Part shown: one piece after another, positions 51,301 to 60,300 of the stretch
Layout: the number at the start of each line of letters is the position of its first letter
Numbering within the stretch: position 1 is the stretch's first letter
Assembly: GCA_964035015.1 (NCBI GenBank)
Contig: OZ036008.1
Coordinates: 6,263,504 to 6,327,503 of the forward strand
Reading direction: 5' to 3'
Length of the DNA: 64,000 bases
Source: Corallium rubrum
Lineage: Eukaryota > Cnidaria > Anthozoa > Scleralcyonacea > Coralliidae
The notes under the pieces: model-generated
The model's input: only the letters and a program-made list of their open reading frames with translations
Databases searched by the model: none
What the model was told of the DNA's origin: nothing
Program-made: the position numbers and the translations under genes

Positions 51301-54300
51301 AGCGCGTGAGTACCCCTGTGGCGATTTGAAAAAAACGAAGAACGATTACCGCAAGCGGGAAAAAAGGCGGAAAAAAAGGAAAAAACGGAGGGAAAGTGGG
51401 GGAGGGAGAGGAAAAAATATCACCACGACCGAGTGTGCCACAGTCCCCCGCGCGTCTTTCGAGTGCGCCACAGGTGCCAAGATGGGCTCCCTGTGGTTTT
51501 CCTCATGAATTACTAATGAGTTTGAAATGTTGACATAATTTGTTTTGATTGGTTAATTATTTACCGCGAGTACTTGCAGCGAGTAAAAAATAGTTCAATA
51601 AAAATTTCCAAGTAAAATAAATTTCCAACTATCTGCCACGAGCGCTAAAACACTCGCTGGGAGGACTGGAAATCCGTTTAAGGTGGCTCCCTATAGTTTC
51701 AATAAATACGCGCTATTTCATAGATAGATAGAATAATTTTATTTAACCACGCTTACATCATCAGCAAAAGCTGGTTTCCTTGATGGGCGTGTATAACAGC
51801 ATGAACAAAATTAGTAATGTTTACAACACGAGCGGCCGTGTTGTATTGAATTATACAATCACGAGCCGAAGGCGAGTGATTGTATATTCAATACAACAAG
51901 GACGCGAGTGTTGTAAACAACTTGTGAAATGAATAAATAGTAAAAATCCCTTTGGGATAATCATATTGAGATGCTAATTAGTTACAAGCACTAGTGGTTT
52001 GTATGGGGTTTACAGGGGTATACATGTGACGTAATTTCTGAAATTGGATTGGCTGCAAAACTCATGAATTATTAATGAATTTCACAAGTAATGTTTACAA
52101 CACGAGCGGCCGTGTTGTATTGAATATACAATCACGAGCCGAAGGCGAGTGATTGTATATTCAATACAACAGGGACGCGAGTGTTGTAAACAACTTGTGA
52201 AATGAATAAATAGTAAAAATCCCTTTGGGATATTCAGATGCTAATTTGCTAATTAGTTACAAGCACTAGTGGTTGTATCAGAAGAGTATACATCCACTAG
52301 TGGTTGTAACTAATTAGCATCATTGGTTTTAGTTTGTATGGCGTTTACAGGGGTAACATGTGACGTAATTTCTGAAATTGGATTGGCTGCAAAACTCATG
52401 AATTAGTAATGAATTTCACAATATTATTTACAAATCAAGAGTTAAGTAGTAAGTATAAGAGTAATTTAAATATTTACATGAGTATGTAAATTAGTATAAT
52501 TAGTGGGAAACATAAGTAGCGATTTTTCGTTGAAAACATGGAAGAGATTTACTCTCTCTTATGTTTGCTGGTAGGGAGTTCCATATGGAGGCTCCGTCGA
52601 ACATAAGACTCTTTTTCATACTGTTTGTGCATGGTTGTGGCAAACAAACTGTAGTGGAGCTGTCGCGAAGATTGTGATTCAAAACTTCTTTTTTGAAAGT
52701 AAAGAGGTCATTGAGACACTTTGGCCCCATGTCGTTTAATATTTTGAACATTATTTTAGTTTTAGCGTTTTTTTCTCAGTTCTTTAAGTGGTTCCCAAAT
52801 CCCATCCTAATGCATCTAATGCAGATTGCTGATCTACTTCATTAGGCATATTTGCTATAATGCGAGCAGCTCTGTTGTGACGTTTTTGCAAGCGTGTGGA
52901 CTGGGTTTCACCAAATACGTTCCAAACTTCACAACAATAGTTGAAGTATGGTTGCACTATGGCATTGTATACTGATAAAAATGTCTTTTTGTTAGCAAAT
53001 TCTCTTAAACGTCGAAGAGCACATAACCCTGACGTTATTTTCTTACATATATTTTCGGTATTACTTTTCCAGTTTAAGTGTTGGTCCACAATTACTCCCA
53101 GAGTTTTGCTTTCAGAAACTTGCTTAATTGGTTGGTCTTTAATAGTAATATTTGGTTGATGATCAGAGATTTTTTTTAGCAATACATTTTTTTAGCTCAT
53201 TATCTAATGTTATTCACAAGTTTAAAAATTTGTTAGATCAATACTAAGTAGACCTTACTATAGCAGAACTATCGCAGATATAAAATATCTATCAAAAAGT
53301 TCAATTATTTGCTGTTACCATGGTAATAATGACGTTGGAACTTTGGTATATTTTCAAATATTGTGTAATTGAAGCGTCATGTCTTCAGTTTGCTTCGGTG
53401 AAATTTTATAAAAATTGCTGAGATGATAGATACTGTTGTGGAGAATATCCATGCACAAAATCAGAGAAGGTTGTGTTACAGATTTTTCGCTTTAAAATTA
53501 TCGATTTAAAAAAGTTCTGTCTTACGAAAATTTTTTAAAATTGTATATACTTTAGAACTTTTTATAAACTATTTATTTACAAAATTTTAGCAAAATTCAC
53601 CGAAGAAAACGTCTACAAGTCTAACATCTATGTCGACGCGGTCATAGAATTTCGAATCGACAAGAACGCTATTTACGCATCAACACCTACAGTCACTATA
53701 CTTACCCGTATGGATGGTTAGGTGCAGACATGCATGTTTAAGAGTTTCCAGTCGTCGTTCGGTTACTTGGATACAGGTCTAGGATAAACGTCCGCGTCTC
53801 TTCTTTGACGACCTTCACTGTTTGATGCAAAAACTAACAAACAAATCGAATAATGACGACAAGATAAAAGATTGAGTTCTCAGAAGTCCTCAGAAGGTGC
53901 AGACGAACTCCAGATGAGAGAGAATCGGGATATTAATTATTGTCGTTTATATGAATCGTGACTTAATTCAAGTGTTTTACCTGACATCCCTTTTTTATAA
54001 ATAGCAAAAAATCAGATTGAAAGTTGTCAAAGTTGTGCACATTTTGCATTGACCTAATCACCGTCTCGCCACGAGTTTTGCGTGCTGACATTCCACTCAT
54101 AAGGTCATTTGCATCTTTATTATAAATACATACTTATTAATATGAATTACTTATCGCAATTTTCCCGCAATTACATCACTACCCGTGTATCTCAAAACTT
54201 CAGGTATAGCAAAGTTGTGACGTCACTGTACGTTAACTCAATATGATCTAACGCCGACCCTTTAATAGGCTTGCTATCGCCCCATGCCCTGCGCGTTCCT

Positions 54301-57300
54301 TTGTTGTTAACCTTGGTTATAAATAACCTCATTGCGTAGCGATACTATTTCTAGTCACCAGTCCCCTATTGAAATTACCGTAGGGAGCCGGAATTTTGCG
54401 TGGCGGAGCGGAAATTTTCTTTGAAGTAATATTAGGCATTTCACTCGATTACATAGCATGTTCTAGGGATTTTTGATGAAGGAAAATTTGAGTGTATAGA
54501 ATATATACATTTTAAGACCAAACCGGGACCAGTTGCGAAAAATGAAACTACACAGGCCTTCCGGCAGGAATTGCGACCTTGCGATTCTAGTGCAACGCTA
54601 CAGAGGGCGTTGCCGAGAGCTTGATCGCGAGTTCTGTTAAGGTGGTAACGCCAGGAGAGAATTGGGTTTATTAGAAGTAATATTGGGCATTTCACTTGAT
54701 TATATAGCATGTTTTAGGGATTTTTCGTGAAGGAAAATTCGAGTGTATAGAATATATACATTTTAAGACCAAACCGGGACCAGTTGCGAAAAATGAAACT
54801 GCACAGGCCTTCCAGCAGGAATTGAACCCACGACCTTGCGACTCTAGTGCAATGCTCTGACCACTGAGCCACGGAGTCCGTTGCCGTGAGCTTGATCGCG
54901 AGTTCTGTATACATTAAGGTGGTAATGCCAGGAGAGAATTGAGTTTATTAGAAGTGATATTGGGCATTTCACTCGATTACATTCCTTCACCAAAAATCCC
55001 TATAAATTTTCTTTGTCTTGTGATTTCTCGGGTGGAACTAATTAGAAAAGACAAAGAATAATTCCGCTCCGTGCGCAAAATTCCGCCTAGTGGAAAACCG
55101 GCTTAATACAGTGATGCGAGGGGCCGGTGAATCACTCCCGAAAAAGTGTACGAGATTTGTTTCACAAAAGTGAATACAGTCGAACACCTTTGCGATCTTT
55201 AAGAGGTGTATTCGCCAAAAAATGGTTGCACAGTGGGGGGGGGGGGGGGGGGGGGGGGTACGCATGTGGTAACCAGCTTTTTGTGTCTATATACGTAGTT
55301 TGTTTTCACTATAATTCTATAAAACAATCAATACAGCACTGACTTAAACATGTTCTCTCTCGGTTAATCTCAAGTGTTGATTATTACTGTTATTAAAGAA
55401 AACTGCTCACTGGAGCCCAAGATAGGTGTCTGTTTCCACTTAAGAGGGGTGCCCGCTTTATAAAGAAATGGCCAGGACCTTGCCTCGTCCACTTAAGATT
55501 GGTGTTGGATTAAGAGAGGTGTCGGATTATGAGAGGTGTCAGATTAAGAGAGGTGTCGGATTAAGAGGGGTGTCCGCTTAAAAGGGGTTCGACTGTATAA
55601 AGTACTGTGCCTCACTTCTTTGTTCTCCCAGGCAACCACACTCTTTCCGTTAACAATAAAATTAGCCTGGGAACTTTTGAGAAACATCAACAAACATATT
55701 TTTTACTCTTATAATATACCCAATTACCACCTGGCATTACTAGGGATTTTTAGATGTATATATTCTACACTCAAATTTTCCTTCACCTAAAATCCTGAGA
55801 ACATGCTTGTAATCAAATGAAATGCCCAATATTACTTATCATATACCCAATTCTCACCTGGCATTACCACCTTAATATATATACGGAACTCGCGATCAAG
55901 CTCTCAGCAACGCCCTCCGTGGCTCAGTGGTCAGAGCATTGCACTAGAATCACAAGGTCGTGTCCTGGTTTGGTCTTAAAATGTATATATTCTACACTCA
56001 AATTTTCCTTCACCAAAAATCCCAAGAACATGCTATGTAATCGAGTGAAATGCCCAATATTACTTATAATATACCAATTTCTCACACATCTCTTGCTGTG
56101 TTTACTTTTGCAAACTCATACATGCACAAACGTTTGATGGTGGTGTTTTAATAATGTATAAAACTTCGTACATGTAATTAGACATGCAAGAATTCAGAAT
56201 TGTGAAAAAAAGTTAAAACTGATTTCAGAGTTCCATGAACTGTGAATTTCAGTCAAAATGGAAATACCTTCCCACCTCTGTTTCTGCAGTTTGTTGTGTA
56301 TTAATTAATTCTTTGAACGTTTTCATGGTGATACAGCAGTATAAATAAGTTTTGTGGAAACACCACGTAAAATATTTCTTTGCTAAGCTTTCAGCCTGTT
56401 GACTCAGGCCTTCATCATAGCAATGATGAAGGCCTGAGTCAACAGGCCGAAAGCTTAGCAAAGAAATATTTTACATGGTGTTTCCACAAAACTTATTTAT
56501 ATTGTTGTGTATTACTGTATTTCTGTAGCCGCTACAGAAATGTGAGAAAAATCTAGTGATAAAAGTTGCTTATTCATGATTTATATTTGTTGGTATTGAT
56601 TTGGGAGAAACATTCATTATATCATGATTAAATTCCGTGAAAGCTAAATGATATTTTTATTCACATTTTTCGACAAAAAATTTTCCTCACACTTCAGTAG
56701 CGACTACAGAAATACAGTAATACACAACAAACTACAGAAACGGAAGTGGGAAGGTATTTCCATTTTGACTGTTACAAAGTCTTTTTTGAGAATGTGCAAC
56801 AAATATTTATATTTTAAAAACTACACTGAACTACAGCAGTTGCACCACTTCTTTTGGTCTTCATTGAGGGAAGTTCTTCCCAGGTATAAAGATCCAAATT
56901 AAAACATTCTGCAGACTTAAGATAACTTTCTTCATTATTTTGTCCACCCATAACAACTATCATGTTTCCTGTGATCACTGCTGAACATTCTGCTCTCTTT
57001 TGTTTCATTGCTGGCAACATTTCACTTTTCTCGTTAGTTACATTGTATTTCACAATAGTGTTTAATACATTACCATTCTTATCCTGCCCTCCGAGTATTA
57101 TGATGTTGTCTTTCCAGGCAACAGTTGCCATGTCATAGACAGCAAACGGCAATGGAGCCAGAGTTTCACAAGAGTTCTTAGTAGTATCATACACTAACAC
57201 TGTGTTGAGAGAATCACTTAATGATTTACCTGTTGTCATTCCTCCAACTATGAAAACTTTGTCACCAAAACATTGTGCACCATGGTATACTCTTGGTTCT

Positions 57301-60300
57301 GGCATATGACCAACCACCTGGGAGGAATAAGGAGCTACTAATAATATTTTATAAATATCAGTAGTTGCTACACCACCACTGTGACCTCCAAAAATAAATA
57401 AACTATCTTCATAAACGACACATGTATGTCCATGGATCTTGTGTGGAAGCTTGACAGGAAAGTTCCTCCAACGTGCACCATCTTGCCCCAACTGAAGTAC
57501 TTTCATACTGTCACTCATCCATCCTCCACAGACATACATGTGACCACGATGGACAAACGACGATGAAAGCCAACGTCCTGACGCCATTGCTGGGAGGAGA
57601 GCCCACTGTCTTGTTGACCAGCTGAATAACTCGGCTGTCGGCAGACCAATCGTTTCACCATCAAACCCTCCAGCAATGATTACATCGCGTTTCAAACCAG
57701 CCGGAGACGATCTCTTTGCCGTCATTTCACAATTCATTTCACGTATCTTGCCTTCCATGGCATTCAACTGCTTCTTCATATCACCCATATGACGTGTCAG
57801 TTCTCTGCTCAGATTCATCACTATATCTTTGATGTCAGACACTTCTTCTTTGGTTTCTTTTAAATCTCTCTTCATCTCATCAACCTCGTTCCTCGTCACA
57901 TAGCAATGCAGTTTTCGTTTTTTATACGCAACCTGCTTGCCACAGACTTCACATTTCCCTTGTCGATGATCACAATCGTTGATCTCGTGATCAGCTTGAT
58001 CTTTTCGGCTGATGATCACCTCACAGCCATCGTTGGAACATTGTACTGGACTGAACTCACAATTTTGAACATGAGCTTCAAGTGTTTCCATCTTTACACT
58101 TTCGGGGCATCCTCTGTGAAAATTATCACAACGAATCATCAACTGTGATAAGAGATCGGTGACTACTCTCGAAGGTCGTAATGTTGCTAATGTTAGTGGT
58201 TCGATACACGTTGGACATCTCGGCGTAGTTTGGAGGTGACGTGTTATACAGGGTTTACAAAACGAATGTTCATTCCTGACACATTGCATTGGCTTTTTTA
58301 ACACATTTAAACAAATGGCGCAGTGGAAATTCTGAGGAACAGGACTCTGAAAACGATCGTCTTCGTAGTCTTCAACAGCCGAAGCCCTTCCTCCCTCTCT
58401 GGCGCCTAGCAGCCAATCAAATGCCTAGTTCAATACGAACTTGTGAACCTCTGAACGAAACTTCTGAACTTGCGAACGAACTTCTGAACATTTCCGTCAA
58501 AAGTAACCTGAAAGCGACTGTGATCCTAGTTGTATATTACAATATTAATTTAGTTTAAAAGATTTGTGTTTGGGAATGAGTACTAACAGTCTATGTGAAG
58601 CCATTTCGTGATCTTGTATGAAACTTCACCCAATATAATTGGAACTAATCATAACGAGAGGTGTATCCATAGTCAATCGAGATATGGTCTGGAAACTCCG
58701 CTAAAGTCTTTGGTCTATCTTTTTGTTAGCCTGTGTACAGCCGCTCTCCCGTGAGAAGAAAATTTTGGGGTTCGAGGCGATAATCGTGTTCCAGGTCACG
58801 TGGATATTCCACGGATTCGTGGAACCATATCTGATTGGCCCTTACACAGTCTTATTGTATTACACAAGTTTTAATTGGCTGCTGATAGCATAAATTATAA
58901 TTTGGTTGAACGAAGATTCAACGAACATACGAGCGAAGTAAACAACTGCCGTATCTCGTTCGATTCTTCAAATTATCTTCTGATAACACGTAATTTATGG
59001 CAGCCACTGATACTGAAACCAAGCAACTTCAAATATTACAGATTCAGATTGATTGTATAACTGAAATAGTATTTTCCAACGGACAATCTATCGTCGGTAA
59101 GACTACGATTTAAAAATACCTAATTTTCGACATTTATAGGAGTTGGTTGTTATTATTAATCATGGCACATCTGAATTGACAATTGTGATACTGGAATTAA
59201 AACATACAACGACATTTATGAATATGATACAGTCAGTCAATCGGACAGTGTGGACAAAACGCTATGTTTTTGAAGCCACACACGAAATTGTACTTGACCG
59301 TGGTCGTGAAGTCTGACCTTTGGTTTATAGTAAATACGCTGTTCAAAGACTCTCGTTCTCGCACACACGTCTTTTTGATCAAATACAGTTTTTAATTTGT
59401 TAGTTTCTTCACGACATATAATAAAGAAACTTTGAAAGTATTATGAAGTTATTCAATAATTATTATAATTTACTTAAAATCCACGTGACCTGGAACACGA
59501 TTATCGCCTCGAACTCACAGACACTCTCTCCACACAGGCTATCTTTTTGTTCGCCTTTATGCATTTTTGTGCACGGTGCACGGTCACTGAACACATTGTA
59601 TTTTAGTATAATGAACGAATTGTCCAATAGCAACGTTTCAGTTCAAGCACTCAACCGTGCTATTTAAATATTAATAAACCTAAAACAAAGGATGTGCACG
59701 GTGTAAGGTACGGTTCAACATAAAATCACTGCTCATTATAGGCGCTTTGAAGTTTGCCGAGTTTCTAGACCATATCTCGATTGACTATGGTGTATCACTT
59801 CTGAAAATCTCGTATATTAAAGTGCATATAAACCCAAATTGCAGCAACTAGGCATCTGGGGCCCGTGGGATTGATTACTTCGGGGCCCTTTCCGATTTTG
59901 TGACCGCATTTCTAGGGGGGTTCGGGGGCATGCTCCCCCGGAAAATTTTTGAATCTAGTCTCTGAAATGGCATTTCCTGCAATTTGAGAGCACTTTTCAG
60001 CAAAATCTAATCACTCACACTCCGATTCAAAATCTGTTAAAGTGGGCAGATTCTTTGAATAGATTCATAACTGCATTCGTTCCATTCCGCATTGCCTGCG
60101 CGCAGACATTTTCCCAATCTCCGCGGATTGGGTAAAAAGTCAGTGCACACTGCACATGTTAATAAGGGCACTTCTTGCCAAAATTTTTTTGTGTAAATAT
60201 CCCCTACCCCCCCCCCCCCCGGTCGCGCCGCCTGGGTGTCAAAGCATCCCCCACCCCCCAAGAGAAGATTTTCAGTGTAAGACTCAAGACTGTCAGACAA

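Noticed and set aside
54818-54893. Functional tRNA gene
   Set aside because: The tRNA-like head lacks a closing acceptor stem and continues into a repeated SINE body present in several copies.
55236-55258. Poly-G run as a regulatory signal
   Set aside because: Several such runs (28,673; 32,668; 42,138; 60,207) occur at MITE interiors; length is likely uncertain from sequencing.
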